A stretch of DNA of 64,000 bases from Sulfurimonas sp. HSL-1656 (GCF_039645585.1 NZ_CP147915.1:1984001-2048000); one strand, 5' to 3'. Shown: positions 8,734 through 18,534, numbered from the stretch's first letter. The notes: generated by a model from the sequence alone, not told the origin. Numbers and translations: made by a program.

Positions 8734-10095
8734 ATGCCCGCCCCGATCCCGGATCTGATTGCATCCCTTGAAACGCAGATCGCGTGTTATGAAGACGGCC
8801 GGGAGGCCGACGTCCACCCCTACGATATCGCCGAGCTGCTGCTGCAGCTGCGCAGTGAAGACGAAGCCTCCTACCTTGCCCTCCTGTCGCGCCTGCCCGA
8901 GACCCTGCAGGCACAGGTCCTCGTCGAACTGCCGAAGCCGTGCCACGAGGAGATGATCGAACACTTTACGCCCGAAGAGATCGCCGACCTCACCAATACC
9001 CTCGACACCGACGATGCCGCGGAGCTTATCCGCAGCATCGAGGAGGTGGACGAAACCGTCGCCGGCGAAGTGCTCCAGAACCTGCCCGCTTCCGACCGCG
9101 AAACCCTGGAGACGCTAATCGCCTATGACTGGGAAGAGGCGGGGGCCTACATGCAGACCGAGCTCTTCTCGGCCTACATCGACGAACAGATCGGCGACTC
9201 AGTCCGGAGACTCAAGCGCCTCAAAGCCGCCAAGGAGCTCGACAACGTCTTCCAGGTCTACGTCACCGATCGCGACCGGACCTTCCTCGGTTCCATCCCG
9301 CTGGAGGATCTCATCCTCCTCGGCCCACAGGTTTCATACGAAACGCTGGTAGCCGAAGGCGTCAACCGCGTTGCCGTCCGGGCGACCGACGACATCAAAA
9401 CCATCGTCGATATCGCCGAGAATTACGACATGAACGTCGTACCGGTCGTCGATGCCCGCGGACGGCTGCTGGGGCGTATCACCTCCGACGATATCTACGA
9501 CATCATCGAGGAGCGTGCGACCGGGCAGCTCTACAACCTCGCCGGGGTCAGCGACACCGCGGAGCAGGAGGAGAGCCTGCTGCGCATCGGAAAGACCCGG
9601 GCCGTCTGGCTCGGGATCAACCTCGTCACCGCCGTTGCTGCTTCCGCAGTCATCGGTCTGTTCGATGCAACGATCCAGTCTCTGGTCGCCCTGGCCGTGC
9701 TCATGCCCATTGTCGCCTCCATGGGCGGCAACGCCGGAACGCAGACGCTGACCGTCACCGTACGGCAGATGGCCCTGGGAGACATCAGCGGCGGGGATGC
9801 CCGCGCGACCGTGCTTAAAGAGGTCTACCTCGCCCTGATGAACGGGCTGCTCTTTGCCGCCGTCATCGGGGTCGTCGCCTGGATCTGGTTTTCGATGCCC
9901 ATGCTCGGCGCCGTCATCGCCGCTTCGATGGTCATCAACCTATTCTCGGCAGGTTTTTTCGGTGCACTTATCCCCCTGCTGCTGCAGAAAATGCAGATCG
10001 ATCCCGCCGTCGGTTCCTCCGTCCTGCTGACGACGGTCACGGACATCGTCGGCTTCTTCAGTTTCCTAGGGTTGGCGAGTCTGATTCTGCTCTGA
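8734..10095 (+). CDS. mgtE: Magnesium transporter MgtE
   Basis: Inner-membrane Mg2+ channel gated by cytoplasmic Mg2+. It has 453 residues, the normal length. An N-terminal helical MgtE_N domain (about 20-130) with acidic patches (TLDTDDAAELI) is followed by two CBS domains (about 140-260, DRDRTFLGSIPLEDL and RGRLLGRITSDDIYD) and a C-terminal five-helix pore domain (about 290-450) with the signature MGGNAGTQTLTV. The start has an excellent ribosome site (aaaggagagtgt). No M-box-like leader is apparent in the 51 bases before it. It is convergent with pssA. Confidence 0.96.
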   Translation: MPAPIPDLIASLETQIACYEDGREADVHPYDIAELLLQLRSEDEASYLALLSRLPETLQAQVLVELPKPCHEEMIEHFTPEEIADLTNTLDTDDAAELIRSIEEVDETVAGEVLQNLPASDRETLETLIAYDWEEAGAYMQTELFSAYIDEQIGDSVRRLKRLKAAKELDNVFQVYVTDRDRTFLGSIPLEDLILLGPQVSYETLVAEGVNRVAVRATDDIKTIVDIAENYDMNVVPVVDARGRLLGRITSDDIYDIIEERATGQLYNLAGVSDTAEQEESLLRIGKTRAVWLGINLVTAVAASAVIGLFDATIQSLVALAVLMPIVASMGGNAGTQTLTVTVRQMALGDISGGDARATVLKEVYLALMNGLLFAAVIGVVAWIWFSMPMLGAVIAASMVINLFSAGFFGALIPLLLQKMQIDPAVGSSVLLTTVTDIVGFFSFLGLASLILL

Positions 10096-10115
10096 AAAAC
10101 GCTGTTTGAGGGAAG

Positions 10116-10862
10116 TTACTTCTTATGGCGGCGGCGGTAGCGGCGCAGCAGGGTATAACGCTGGTAGAAAAACCATGTGGCACGCAGCGGGCCGTAGAGA
10201 ATATAGAGGGTGAAAAAGAGGGCTACGCCCTCGATGGGATAGAGGAAGATCAGCGACGCCGTCACGAGCAGACCCACCAGGACCCGTTTGACGTGCATGG
10301 CATGCATATCGATCTTTTTGAAACTGGGATAACGGATATTGCTGACCATCAGCAGCGCCGTCACCAGCGCACCGACGAGGATGATCCAACCGTAGGTGGC
10401 ATGGCCGCCGTATTTCGTAAAGAGCAGCACCAGTACGGCCGCAAACGTCGCCGCAGTGGGAATAGGCACCCCGATGAAGACCGAAGGTTCCGACTGCGCG
10501 GTCATCACGTTGAAACGGGCCAGTCGGATCGCACCGAAAATGACGAAGAGCGCACTCACCAGCACACCGAAACGCCCGTACTCATGCCCGGCATAGAGGT
10601 AGATGAGCATCGCAGGGGCCGCGCCGAACGCGATGATATCGGCCAGGGAGTCGAACTCGACGCCGAAACGGCTGCAGGTATTGGTCAGGCGGGCGACGCG
10701 GCCGTCAAGCCCGTCAAAGATCAGGGAGAGCAGGATCATCCACGCGGCGAAACCGAAACGCCCCTGCGTCGCGGCGATCATACTGTAGACGCCGGCGAAA
10801 ACGCTTGCGGCGGTAAAGAGGTTCGGGAGCAGAAAAGCGAGCGAGCGCGACGGCGTTGCCAT
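10116..10862 (-). CDS. pssA: CDP-diacylglycerol--serine O-phosphatidyltransferase
   Basis: Makes phosphatidylserine from CDP-diacylglycerol and L-serine at the inner membrane, the first step towards phosphatidylethanolamine. It has 248 residues and about seven hydrophobic segments. The CDP-alcohol phosphatidyltransferase signature D-G-x2-A-R-x8-G-x3-D-x3-D is complete (from DGRVAR to DSLAD, about residues 50-75). It is the last gene of the minus-strand run containing ftsH and lies 3 bases after the decarboxylase-like gene. Confidence 0.95.
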   Translation of the reverse strand: MATPSRSLAFLLPNLFTAASVFAGVYSMIAATQGRFGFAAWMILLSLIFDGLDGRVARLTNTCSRFGVEFDSLADIIAFGAAPAMLIYLYAGHEYGRFGVLVSALFVIFGAIRLARFNVMTAQSEPSVFIGVPIPTAATFAAVLVLLFTKYGGHATYGWIILVGALVTALLMVSNIRYPSFKKIDMHAMHVKRVLVGLLVTASLIFLYPIEGVALFFTLYILYGPLRATWFFYQRYTLLRRYRRRHKK

Positions 10863-10865
10863 GGA

Positions 10866-11498
10866 TTACCTCATGTATCCCAACAGGGTCTGGGTCGCGT
10901 AGACCCTTTCACCCGGGTTGACCGCGACCCGTGTCGAGGCCGGCAGCGCGAGGCGTGTCACTCCGTGGGTCAGTACCCCGTAGCGTTCGCCCCGCATGCG
11001 GCGCTTCCCGGGAAGCGTCGTGTCGATCAGCAGCGCGAAGGGGGTGAGCGTAAGCATATGCGTCAGGCGGACGCTCCGCCCCTCTTCGTCTTCAAACACG
11101 AGCGATCCCCGTTCGTTGAGGGTATCAACAAGTGCAGAGCGGCGTGGCAACCGCGTCCCCCGGGTCACCGTCTCGAAACTGGAAACGCCCTCCACAAATG
11201 GTACCGTCAGCAGGGCCGCATCGAACCAGCCCGTTTCGATCTCGACGAGAACGCTGCCGTCGGAAAGGGTATCGATCGCCGTCACCCTTCCGTCGCAGGG
11301 CGCGGTCACACTCCCCTTTTCAAAATAGGCCGCCGTGCGGGCCGGTTTGCGGTACTTCCACAATAATGCACCCGCCAGGGCCAGGAAAAACCATGCCGCC
11401 AGATCCCAATCGAAAAAGGCGCAAACCAGGGCCGCCGCTGCGGCAATGCCTAACGGCCGCCACCCCTCTTTGACGATGAGATCTGACAAGGCGTTCAT
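10866..11498 (-). CDS. Phosphatidylserine decarboxylase-like membrane protein, probably inactive
   Basis: A 210-residue protein with a hydrophobic N-terminal region (about 15-47) and a PF02666-like domain. The VTAPCDGRV segment (about 64-72) corresponds to the conserved SPADG of phosphatidylserine decarboxylases. True enzymes self-cleave at a Gly-Ser bond in a motif such as FGSRVDVYLP to make the pyruvoyl cofactor. The equivalent stretch here reads THGVTRLALP (about 177-186), with Val in place of Ser. The HVxRxP segment is also not recognisable. It may therefore have lost decarboxylation and act structurally or regulatorily. Its ATG overlaps the ftsH stop by 4 bases and pssA follows directly. 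I recall the same order in Campylobacter genomes. Confidence 0.75.
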   Translation of the reverse strand: MNALSDLIVKEGWRPLGIAAAAALVCAFFDWDLAAWFFLALAGALLWKYRKPARTAAYFEKGSVTAPCDGRVTAIDTLSDGSVLVEIETGWFDAALLTVPFVEGVSSFETVTRGTRLPRRSALVDTLNERGSLVFEDEEGRSVRLTHMLTLTPFALLIDTTLPGKRRMRGERYGVLTHGVTRLALPASTRVAVNPGERVYATQTLLGYMR

Positions 11499-13480
11499 GA
11501 CCGCTCCGTATCGTCCTCTTGCATCGCAGTGGCCTGCGACATGTCTTCCGAGACTTCACGGTTGGCTTCGGCTGCCGCCGATTCGTCCAGCAGCGTCTCC
11601 ATTCCGTTGGCCGTCTCAAAGCCGCGGATAATCTCGCGGACTTCGGCGCCGCTGATGTTCTCGCGCTTGTACAGCAGGGCGACCATATCCTCGATCGCGC
11701 CGCGGTAGGTTTCAAGACGCGTCTTCACGTCGACGTAGTGCTCTTCGAGCGTCTGCTTGATAAACGTATCCATCTCCTGGGCCATCTTCTCGCTGTACTC
11801 GCGCGCCTGGCTCATCCCACCGCCGAGGAAAGTGCTGCGCTGGCGCTCAAGGACCATCAGGCCGGCAACGTCACTCATACCGTACATCTGCACCATCGCC
11901 TTGATAATGTCGGTTGCACGCTCCAGGTCATTGCTCGCGCCCGTCGAGATCTCGCCGATAAAGACCTCCTCGGCCGCCCGGCCGCCCAGCAGGACATCGA
12001 CTTCGGCCAGCAGCTCGTGCTTCTGTGCCAGGTACTTGTTCTCCTCGGGCGTATTGAGCGTATAGCCCAGCGCCGCAAGACCGCGCGGGACGATGGAGAC
12101 CTTGGAGACCTTCTTCGCCCCCTTCGTCGTCTCCGCCAGCAGGGCATGGCCGCTTTCGTGGTAGGCGACGATGCGCTTCTCTTTTTCGTCGATGCGGCGG
12201 CTCTTCTTCGCGAGACCGGCAATGGCACGCTCGACCGATTCGCGGATATCGCGCTGTTTCACGCTCTTCTGGCTCTTGCGTCCTGCGAGAAGCGCCGCTT
12301 CGTTGATGATGTTGGCAAGGTCCGCCCCCGCCAGGCCGGCGGTCAGGCGGGCGATCTCCTCGAGATCGACATCCTCGTCGATCTTGATCCCCTTGACGTG
12401 GACTTTCAGGATCGCGATACGCCCCTCGTAATCGGGCTTGTCAACAAGCACCTGGCGGTCGAAACGGCCCGGGCGCAGGAGTGCCGGGTCGAGGATCTCC
12501 GGGCGGTTCGTCGCGGCCAGGATGATAATAGGCGTATCGGTGCTGAACCCGTCCATCTCGGCGAGCAGCTGGTTGAGGGTCTGCTCGCGCTCGTCGTTGC
12601 CGCCCATCATACCGCCGGCGGCACGGCTCTTACCGATAGCGTCGATCTCGTCGATGAAGATGATGGAGGGAGCATCCTTCTTCGCCTGTTCGAAAAGGTC
12701 GCGGACCCGCGCGGCCCCGACCCCGACGAACATCTCGATAAAGCTCGAACCCGAGACGGAGAAGAACGGGACATCCGCTTCACCCGCAACGGCCTTCGCC
12801 AGAAGGGTTTTACCCGTACCCGGGCTGCCGACCAGCAGGACCCCCTTGGGGATCTTGGCACCCAGTTCGACGTAGCGCTCCGGGTAACGGAGGAAGTCGA
12901 CGATCTCGTGGACCTCCTCTTTGGCCTCTTCCGCCCCGGCGACGTCGTCAAACTTCGTCTTCGGTTTTTCGGAGTTGACAAGCTTCTTGGCGTTCCCCAT
13001 ACCGAGGATGCCGCCGCCCATGTTCTTCTGCATGCGGCCCGCCATGAACATCCAGATCGCGATGATGATCAGGAACGGCAGCAGCCAGCCGAACATCTCC
13101 GTGAACCAGTTGGACTCGGAGAAACCGCTGTAGTCGATCTTCTCTTTGTCCAGCAGCGGCACGAGGGTATCGTCGTTGGCGACCTTGCGTGCCGTGTAGG
13201 TGATCTTCTGGCCGTTCTGCTCGCCCAGCGCCCGGATATAGGACTGGCCGATTGCCACTTTGGAAATGGTGTGGCTCTCGATAAGACCTTTGAGCTCGGA
13301 GTAGCTGACTTCCTGCGTCTTGCTGACGCTCTGTCCCATCACGCCGTTGCCGCCCTGCTCCCCGATGAGGGCTTTGAAGATCAGGATGACGACGACCGAA
13401 AAGATCGCGAAGGTGATCAGGGGGTTCTGGTTAAAAAAGTTCTTGTTATTGTTTTCTTGATTATTGTCTTGTTGCGCCAT
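11495..13480 (-). CDS. ftsH: ATP-dependent zinc metalloprotease FtsH
   Basis: Membrane-anchored AAA+ protease that degrades misfolded membrane proteins and regulatory substrates. It has 661 residues. Two transmembrane helices (about 21-40 and 128-147) flank a periplasmic domain. Walker A GSPGTGKT is at 218-225, Walker B IIFIDEID at 273-280, and the second region of homology ([13 protein letters not shown]) at about 330-342. The zinc motif HESGH is at 441-445. The C-terminal tail is acidic (residues about 635-661). It lies 7 bases after prmA and overlaps the next gene by 4 bases, so it is embedded in the his-prmA-ftsH-pssA run. Confidence 0.98.
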   Translation of the reverse strand: MAQQDNNQENNNKNFFNQNPLITFAIFSVVVILIFKALIGEQGGNGVMGQSVSKTQEVSYSELKGLIESHTISKVAIGQSYIRALGEQNGQKITYTARKVANDDTLVPLLDKEKIDYSGFSESNWFTEMFGWLLPFLIIIAIWMFMAGRMQKNMGGGILGMGNAKKLVNSEKPKTKFDDVAGAEEAKEEVHEIVDFLRYPERYVELGAKIPKGVLLVGSPGTGKTLLAKAVAGEADVPFFSVSGSSFIEMFVGVGAARVRDLFEQAKKDAPSIIFIDEIDAIGKSRAAGGMMGGNDEREQTLNQLLAEMDGFSTDTPIIILAATNRPEILDPALLRPGRFDRQVLVDKPDYEGRIAILKVHVKGIKIDEDVDLEEIARLTAGLAGADLANIINEAALLAGRKSQKSVKQRDIRESVERAIAGLAKKSRRIDEKEKRIVAYHESGHALLAETTKGAKKVSKVSIVPRGLAALGYTLNTPEENKYLAQKHELLAEVDVLLGGRAAEEVFIGEISTGASNDLERATDIIKAMVQMYGMSDVAGLMVLERQRSTFLGGGMSQAREYSEKMAQEMDTFIKQTLEEHYVDVKTRLETYRGAIEDMVALLYKRENISGAEVREIIRGFETANGMETLLDESAAAEANREVSEDMSQATAMQEDDTERS

Positions 13481-13487
13481 AAAATCA

Positions 13488-14318
13488 TTATCCTTTTGGT
13501 GTCACGACAAGGGTGACCCATTCCTCTTTTGCGATTCGCTCCGCGACGTCCATATCCGCGTAAGCCTCCACAATTTTAGCTTCATATTTATCCAATATGC
13601 CTGAAAGAATCAGCCTGCCGCCCGGCCGCAACAGCTTTTTCAGCTCGTCGGCGATAAAGACCAGGACGTCTGCGACGATATTGGCGATGACAACGTCGTA
13701 CGTCGCCGTCGCCTGGGCCGCGGAACCCTCCCAGATATGCCGAAGGTCAACATCGTTGAGTTCGCAGTTCTCCAGGGTGTTGGCGACCGAAACCGGGTCC
13801 GTATCGCAGGCGTCGACCGTTGCGCCGAGTTTGCAGGCGGCGATGGAGAGGATGCCGCTGCCGCAGCCGACATCGACGACCTCGTCGCCCGGTTCGACAA
13901 AGCGTCCGACCGCTTCGAGGCAGGTCGCCGTCGTGGGGTGGTGCCCCGTACCGAACGCCAGGGCCGGGTCAATGGCGATGTTGATGCGCTCGGGGTTCGG
14001 ATCGCTCCAGGTCGGGTGAACGTAGAAAGGCTCCACCTCGACCGGGGTGACGCTCTCCTGATAGGCGCGCACCCAGTCCTCGGTCCGTTTCTTTTCCAGG
14101 GTCATCTCGACGTCGATGCTGCTCCCCAGCGCCTTCTGCAGCGCCTCGGCAAACTGCTCCAGCCCCCACTGCATGGTGGAGAGGTCATCCTCGCTGCGGA
14201 CGACAAAGCCCGCGTCGGTCTCTTCGAAACCGACCGGAAGGGTATCGGCCAGGAAATCGGCAAAGAGTTCACGGTGCGACGAGGGGTTGACGGTCAGTTC
14301 ATAGTAGATCTCATCCAT
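13488..14318 (-). CDS. prmA: Ribosomal protein L11 methyltransferase
   Basis: SAM-dependent trimethylation of lysines on ribosomal protein L11. It has 276 residues. The C-terminal Rossmann domain carries [19 protein letters not shown] (motif I, about residues 150-168) and the substrate-lysine pocket motif [10 protein letters not shown] (about 208-217). The N-terminal part matches the L11-recognition domain. It overlaps the 3' end of hisA by 8 bases, so it is translationally coupled to the histidine genes. Confidence 0.94.
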   Translation of the reverse strand: MDEIYYELTVNPSSHRELFADFLADTLPVGFEETDAGFVVRSEDDLSTMQWGLEQFAEALQKALGSSIDVEMTLEKKRTEDWVRAYQESVTPVEVEPFYVHPTWSDPNPERINIAIDPALAFGTGHHPTTATCLEAVGRFVEPGDEVVDVGCGSGILSIAACKLGATVDACDTDPVSVANTLENCELNDVDLRHIWEGSAAQATATYDVVIANIVADVLVFIADELKKLLRPGGRLILSGILDKYEAKIVEAYADMDVAERIAKEEWVTLVVTPKG

Positions 14319-15027
14319 TACCGTACACCTTGAGTACCTCTTCGAGGTCGATCGTCCCTTCGTAGAAGGCCTTTCCGATGATGACGCCGGCGACTTCGTC
14401 CGTCACGGCCAGCGCCGCCAGGTCGCTGTCATCGCGGACCCCGCCGCTGGCGATCGTCGGGATGCCGGAAGCGCGGGCGATGTCGAGGGTAAAGTCGACG
14501 TTGACGCCGCTGAGCGTCCCGTCACGGCCGACATCGGTGCAGATGATCGCTTCGACGCCCGCATCGGCAAAAGCCTTGGCCAGGTCCGTCGCTTTCATTT
14601 CGCTCACTTCACCCCACCCTTCGACGGCGACGTAGCCGTCAATGGCGTCGATACCGACGACGACGGGATATTTGGCCGCCATCGCCTTGACGAATTCCGG
14701 GTCCTTGACGGCGATGGAACCGAGGATGACACGGTCGATGCCCAGGTCAAGGTAGCGTTTGATCGTCGCTTCGTCGCGGATGCCGCCGCCCAGTTCCAGC
14801 TTGACGCTGCAGTTCTTGCGGATCTTCTCGATCTGCTCCAGGTTCTTCGGTTCCCCGGCGAAGGCGCCGTTGAGGTCGACGAGGTGGACCCATTCGGCCC
14901 CCAGCTCCTCGAAACGCTTGACAAGTTCCCAAGGCTGGGAGGAGTACACCTTCGCACTCTCCATCAGCCCCTTGGTGAGGCGGACCGCCTCGCCGTCTTT
15001 CAGGTCGATTGCCGGTAATAACGTCAT
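14311..15027 (-). CDS. hisA: Phosphoribosylformimino-5-aminoimidazole carboxamide ribotide isomerase
   Basis: Fourth step of histidine synthesis, an Amadori isomerisation of ProFAR to PRFAR by a TIM barrel. It has 238 residues starting [20 protein letters not shown]. The catalytic Asp in PAIDLK and the second Asp in [13 protein letters not shown] are present, as are the phosphate-binding loops ([16 protein letters not shown]). The start at 15027 is chosen because gaggaagcatagt precedes it; an ATG five codons earlier lacks a ribosome site. The hisH stop lies inside the leader (15039). Confidence 0.96.
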   Translation of the reverse strand: MTLLPAIDLKDGEAVRLTKGLMESAKVYSSQPWELVKRFEELGAEWVHLVDLNGAFAGEPKNLEQIEKIRKNCSVKLELGGGIRDEATIKRYLDLGIDRVILGSIAVKDPEFVKAMAAKYPVVVGIDAIDGYVAVEGWGEVSEMKATDLAKAFADAGVEAIICTDVGRDGTLSGVNVDFTLDIARASGIPTIASGGVRDDSDLAALAVTDEVAGVIIGKAFYEGTIDLEEVLKVYGNG

Positions 15028-15038
15028 ACTATGCTTCC

Positions 15039-15650
15039 TCACAGGTTAATAAAGTTTTTCAGGATCTGCAGCCCGTTCTTGTGGCTCTTCTCCGGGTGGG
15101 GCTGGATGCCCATCACATTGTCGTGCGCCACGGCGCTGGTGAAACGGTAGCCGTACTCCGTCTCGCCGATGATATCGGCATCTTCGCCGGCCACCGCGTG
15201 GAAAGAGTGGACGAAGTAGAGATAGTGCGCCTCGTCCAGGCCCGCAAAAAGGGGGTGTTCCTTCGTAAACATGCGGTTCCAGCCCATATGCGGCACCTTC
15301 AGCGGGTGGTCAAATTTCGCCGCATCGAATTCGACAACCTTCCCACTGATCAGTCCCAGGCCCGGGTTCGGTCCGAACTCCTCGCTGCTCTCGAACAGCA
15401 GCTGCATGCCCAGGCAGATGCCGAGCATCGGTTTGCCGCTTTGCGCATAGGCTTTCAGCGCCTCGTCCATGCCCCGTTCGCGCAGGTGTTCCATCGCGTC
15501 ACCGAACGCGCCGACCCCCGGAAGGATCAGCCGGTCGTACCCGGCAAGTTTCTCCGGGTCGCTTTCAACGGCAACCGTCTCCCCCAGCAGCGTGAAAGCA
15601 TTTTTCACGCTGGCCAGGTTCCCCATGTTGTAGTCACAGATTCCTATCAT
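15039..15650 (-). CDS. hisH: Imidazole glycerol phosphate synthase, glutaminase subunit
   Basis: Class I glutamine amidotransferase that feeds ammonia to HisF. It has 203 residues. The nucleophile Cys is in [11 protein letters not shown] (about residue 80) and the His-x-Glu pair is in [10 protein letters not shown] (about 183-187). It starts [12 protein letters not shown]. The ATG overlaps the stop of the upstream PDC-sensor gene by 4 bases. hisF is not in the window. Confidence 0.96.
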   Translation of the reverse strand: MIGICDYNMGNLASVKNAFTLLGETVAVESDPEKLAGYDRLILPGVGAFGDAMEHLRERGMDEALKAYAQSGKPMLGICLGMQLLFESSEEFGPNPGLGLISGKVVEFDAAKFDHPLKVPHMGWNRMFTKEHPLFAGLDEAHYLYFVHSFHAVAGEDADIIGETEYGYRFTSAVAHDNVMGIQPHPEKSHKNGLQILKNFINL

Positions 15651-16558
15651 TCTTCAATCGCTCTTTTCGTAAATTTGATATAGAGTGCCAGTGCCACGAG
15701 CAGGATCGAGACCCCGCCGATAATATAGATGGCGTTGACCAGCATGGCCGGTTCGGTCATCGCGAACTTGAAGACAAGCATCAGCGCCTCGATGGAGAGA
15801 GCGATGATGATGGATCCCAGGAAACGCACCATTGTTTTATGCGGGTCCGAGGCCCCGCTGTCCTGCCGGTGCCGTCCCAGGACCTCCTCTTCGAAGAGGG
15901 TCTTGACGAGGTCGAAAATGGCCAGGGCCAGCGTCAGGAGGATCGTCGACTCGAAGACCTCCTTGATCTCGATTTTGCGCACATCCAGGCCGAAGTGCAG
16001 GAAGGTCGTCACCCCCTTGATAAAGAGCAGCAGCGCCACCATGGCCAGCATCACGGTAAACGCCGCGTAGCCGTAGCGGAAAATGCGCCCGTAGAAGGAG
16101 TGCAGCGCCATCGGGTGTGCGATCTGCAGCACCGCGTCCATCGGCATGTCGAGGCAGGCGACGTAGAGCATCTCCCCTTTTTCGTCGAAGATCGGCTGCG
16201 ACGCGGTGATGGTGAGATCCTGGGTGATCAGCGAAGGATACGGGTCGGTGATGGTACAGCGCTTCTCCCGCGCCGCGCGGTAGTAGTAGGCGCGGTCGGA
16301 GCGGATGCGGCCGAAATCCTCGTCCGTCTGTTTCCCACCCGGCAGGAAGGTCGGGGTAATCTGCACCCCCTTCTGGTCCAGCAGGTAGATTCCCTCGGCA
16401 TCCCGCAGATCGCCCATGATCTTCTGCATGCGCGCCATGATCGCTTCGGGGGTGATCGACGGCAGGCGGTTGGGCAGGTTCTTGGAGAAGAGGTAGCAAA
16501 AGTAGGCCCGCGCTTTCGTGCGGATCTCGGAAAAGTTCTGTATGTCGCGTGCGACCAT
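15647..16558 (-). CDS. PDC-sensor (Cache-like) membrane protein
   Basis: A 303-residue protein. Residues 1-160 look like a PDC/Cache ligand-sensing fold (AEGIYLLDQKGVQITPTF, DRAYYYRAA, QDLTITASQPIFDEKGEMLYV). Residues about 168-300 hold four hydrophobic helices and no kinase, GGDEF, HAMP or methyl-accepting output domain. There is no N-terminal membrane helix before the sensor part, unlike classical extracytoplasmic Cache receptors. It is the first gene of the hisH-hisA-prmA-ftsH run and is coupled to hisH by a 4-base overlap. The function is unknown. The sensor call rests on the pattern of residues only. Confidence 0.7.
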   Translation of the reverse strand: MVARDIQNFSEIRTKARAYFCYLFSKNLPNRLPSITPEAIMARMQKIMGDLRDAEGIYLLDQKGVQITPTFLPGGKQTDEDFGRIRSDRAYYYRAAREKRCTITDPYPSLITQDLTITASQPIFDEKGEMLYVACLDMPMDAVLQIAHPMALHSFYGRIFRYGYAAFTVMLAMVALLLFIKGVTTFLHFGLDVRKIEIKEVFESTILLTLALAIFDLVKTLFEEEVLGRHRQDSGASDPHKTMVRFLGSIIIALSIEALMLVFKFAMTEPAMLVNAIYIIGGVSILLVALALYIKFTKRAIEE

Positions 16559-16589
16559 GGCAGTCCCGTCCTCGTTTTAGTAGTATGGG

Positions 16590-16595
16590 ATTATA
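16590..16595 (-). promoter_or_regulatory. -10 box (TATAAT) for the PDC-hisHA-prmA-ftsH run
   Basis: TATAAT on the minus strand about 31 bases before the ATG at 16558. No other convincing promoter is seen inside the run, because its genes overlap or nearly touch. Confidence 0.5.
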
Positions 16596-16651
16596 CCTCA
16601 CCCCCGATGGCAAAGCGCTAAAGCAGCCGCGGCGCCTCAAGGGTTTGTCGC

Positions 16652-16657
16652 TATAAT
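16652..16657 (+). promoter_or_regulatory. -10 box (CGCTATAAT) for waaC
   Basis: TATAAT ends 6 bases before the waaC ATG and there is no Shine-Dalgarno, predicting a leaderless transcript. Confidence 0.55.
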
Positions 16658-16663
16658 AGCGCC

Positions 16664-17650
16664 ATGAATATTGCGCGCATCGCCATCGTCCGACTCAGTG
16701 CCCTGGGCGACATTATCAACAGTGCCGTCGTCTTGCAGTTCGTCCGACGGCACCATCCCGAGGCCCGTATCGACTGGATCACCGAGTCGCAGTTCGCCCC
16801 CATGCTGCAGGGGCACCCGGAGCTGGAAAAGGTCCACGGCATTCCGCTCAAGCAGCTTAAACGCGAAAAACGCTTCGCGCTGCTGCGCGACACGGTCCGC
16901 GATCTGCGGGCCCTCGGTCCCTATGACGTCATTATCGACATGCAGGGACTGCTCAAGTCGGCCCTCGTCGCCCGCCTGCTCGGCCCGAACGTCCACGGCT
17001 TCGATGCCGCTTCGGCCAGAGAGGGAGCGGCCGCACTCTTCTACCGCACCAAAAGCCGTATCCCCTACGAGGCCAACATCATCCGCCGCAACTGCGACAT
17101 CGTCGCGGAGGCTCTCGGTTTTACCGTCAGTGATGCGGAGCTGCTCGCCAAAGCCCCGGCGCTGCCGGTCGGTCCGCGCCCGGATTTCCTCGACGACACA
17201 CCCTACATCGCCGTCGTCGTCGGGGCGTCCTGGCCGTCAAAATGCTACCCGCCGGCCCAGCTGGCCGCCGTCTGCGACGCCCTGCCCCTGCCCTGTATCC
17301 TCGTATGGGGTTCCGAAAACGAACGTATGGACGCCGAGGCGATCGCCGCAGAGAGCAGCAATGCCCGTGTCGCCCCGAAAATTGGCCTGCCCGCACTGCG
17401 TGACCTCATCGGCCACGCGGCACTGACCGTCGGCGGGGATACGGGACCGACGCACCTCGCCTGGGCATTGAACCGCCCCTCCGTCGTCCTCTACGGCCCG
17501 ACGACCCCCCGGATGATGTTCGAGACACCGCAGAATGTCGCTCTCGAATCGGACTCCGTCGTCGACATCCTCCGTATCGACAAGACCGACATGAGCATCG
17601 GGACGATTCCCCCCGAGTCGGTCATCCAGAAAGCGAAAGAGCTGCTATGA
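16664..17650 (+). CDS. waaC: Lipopolysaccharide heptosyltransferase I
   Basis: Adds the first heptose to Kdo in the LPS or LOS inner core, on the cytoplasmic face of the inner membrane. It has 328 residues with a GT-B fold of family GT9. The N-terminal RLSALGDIINS and the nucleotide-sugar site GGDTGPTHLAWAL (about 250-262) are diagnostic. The ATG at 16664 follows a TATAAT box by 6 bases with no ribosome site. The stop overlaps the acyltransferase start by 4 bases, so the two form an LPS-assembly pair. kdsB at 35.5 kb supplies activated Kdo for the same core. Confidence 0.93.
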   Translation: MNIARIAIVRLSALGDIINSAVVLQFVRRHHPEARIDWITESQFAPMLQGHPELEKVHGIPLKQLKREKRFALLRDTVRDLRALGPYDVIIDMQGLLKSALVARLLGPNVHGFDAASAREGAAALFYRTKSRIPYEANIIRRNCDIVAEALGFTVSDAELLAKAPALPVGPRPDFLDDTPYIAVVVGASWPSKCYPPAQLAAVCDALPLPCILVWGSENERMDAEAIAAESSNARVAPKIGLPALRDLIGHAALTVGGDTGPTHLAWALNRPSVVLYGPTTPRMMFETPQNVALESDSVVDILRIDKTDMSIGTIPPESVIQKAKELL

Positions 17651-18534
17651 TCCTCTACTACCTCTACCGTGCCCTCGAGTCTCTCCTGATGCTCCTGCCC
17701 TACCCCCTGCGCAAAGCCTTCTTTACGGGCCTTGCCTCCCTCGCCTATCTGGTCGACCGTCAGCACCGCGCCGTTATCCGGCGCAACCTCGAGATCGCCT
17801 TCGGGAAAACCCTCGACGAAGCCGAGGCGGAAACGATCGCGCGCTACTGCTACCGCAACCTGCTGCTGAACTTCCTGCAGGTTATTGAAAACCGCCGCAT
17901 GACCCCGGAGCGGCAGCGCGAACTGGTCACGTTTGCCAACCGCGATATCGTCGACCGTGCCCGCGCGGAGGGGCGCCCCGTCATCTTTGTCTCGGGGCAT
18001 TTCGGCAACTGGGAGCTCGGTGCCACGGCGATCGCGTCGCAGATCATGCCTACCGTCAGCATCCACAAACAACTCAACAACCCCTACTTCGACCGCTACC
18101 TGCTCGAATCGCGTTCGCGCCTGCAGATGCACATGGCGGAGAAACACGGCGCCGTGAAACACCTGACCCGGGCCCTGAAAAAAGGGGAGGCGGTCTCGCT
18201 GATGATCGATCAGAACATCCGGCCGCGCGAGAGTATCTTTGTCGATTTCTTCGGCACGCAGGTGACCCAGACCTCCGCGCCCGCCTTCCTGGCGCGCAAG
18301 TACAACGCGGCGGTCATCCCCGTCTTTATCCATACCGACGATGAAAAACACTACACCGTCCGCTTCGAAGAGGAGGTTCCCGTACCGCATACGGAGAACG
18401 CCGAAGAGGATGTCCGCATCGCGACGCAGCGCCAGTCCGATGTGATGGAGCGGATTATCCGTGAAGAGCCGAAATTCTGGTTCTGGTGCCACCGCCGCTG
18501 GAAAGGCGGGAGCAAGGGGATCTACGCGGCGTAG
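17647..18534 (+). CDS. lpxL: Lipid A biosynthesis acyltransferase (LpxL/HtrB family)
   Basis: Transfers a secondary acyl chain from acyl-ACP to Kdo-lipid A precursor at the inner membrane. It has 295 residues with an N-terminal hydrophobic helix (about 5-35). The catalytic H-x4-E motif is in SGHFGNWELG (His118, Glu123). Later LMIDQNIRPRESIFVDFFG is the conserved acceptor-binding block. It overlaps waaC by 4 bases. Whether it is LpxL- or LpxM-like cannot be told by eye. Confidence 0.9.
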   Translation: MILYYLYRALESLLMLLPYPLRKAFFTGLASLAYLVDRQHRAVIRRNLEIAFGKTLDEAEAETIARYCYRNLLLNFLQVIENRRMTPERQRELVTFANRDIVDRARAEGRPVIFVSGHFGNWELGATAIASQIMPTVSIHKQLNNPYFDRYLLESRSRLQMHMAEKHGAVKHLTRALKKGEAVSLMIDQNIRPRESIFVDFFGTQVTQTSAPAFLARKYNAAVIPVFIHTDDEKHYTVRFEEEVPVPHTENAEEDVRIATQRQSDVMERIIREEPKFWFWCHRRWKGGSKGIYAA

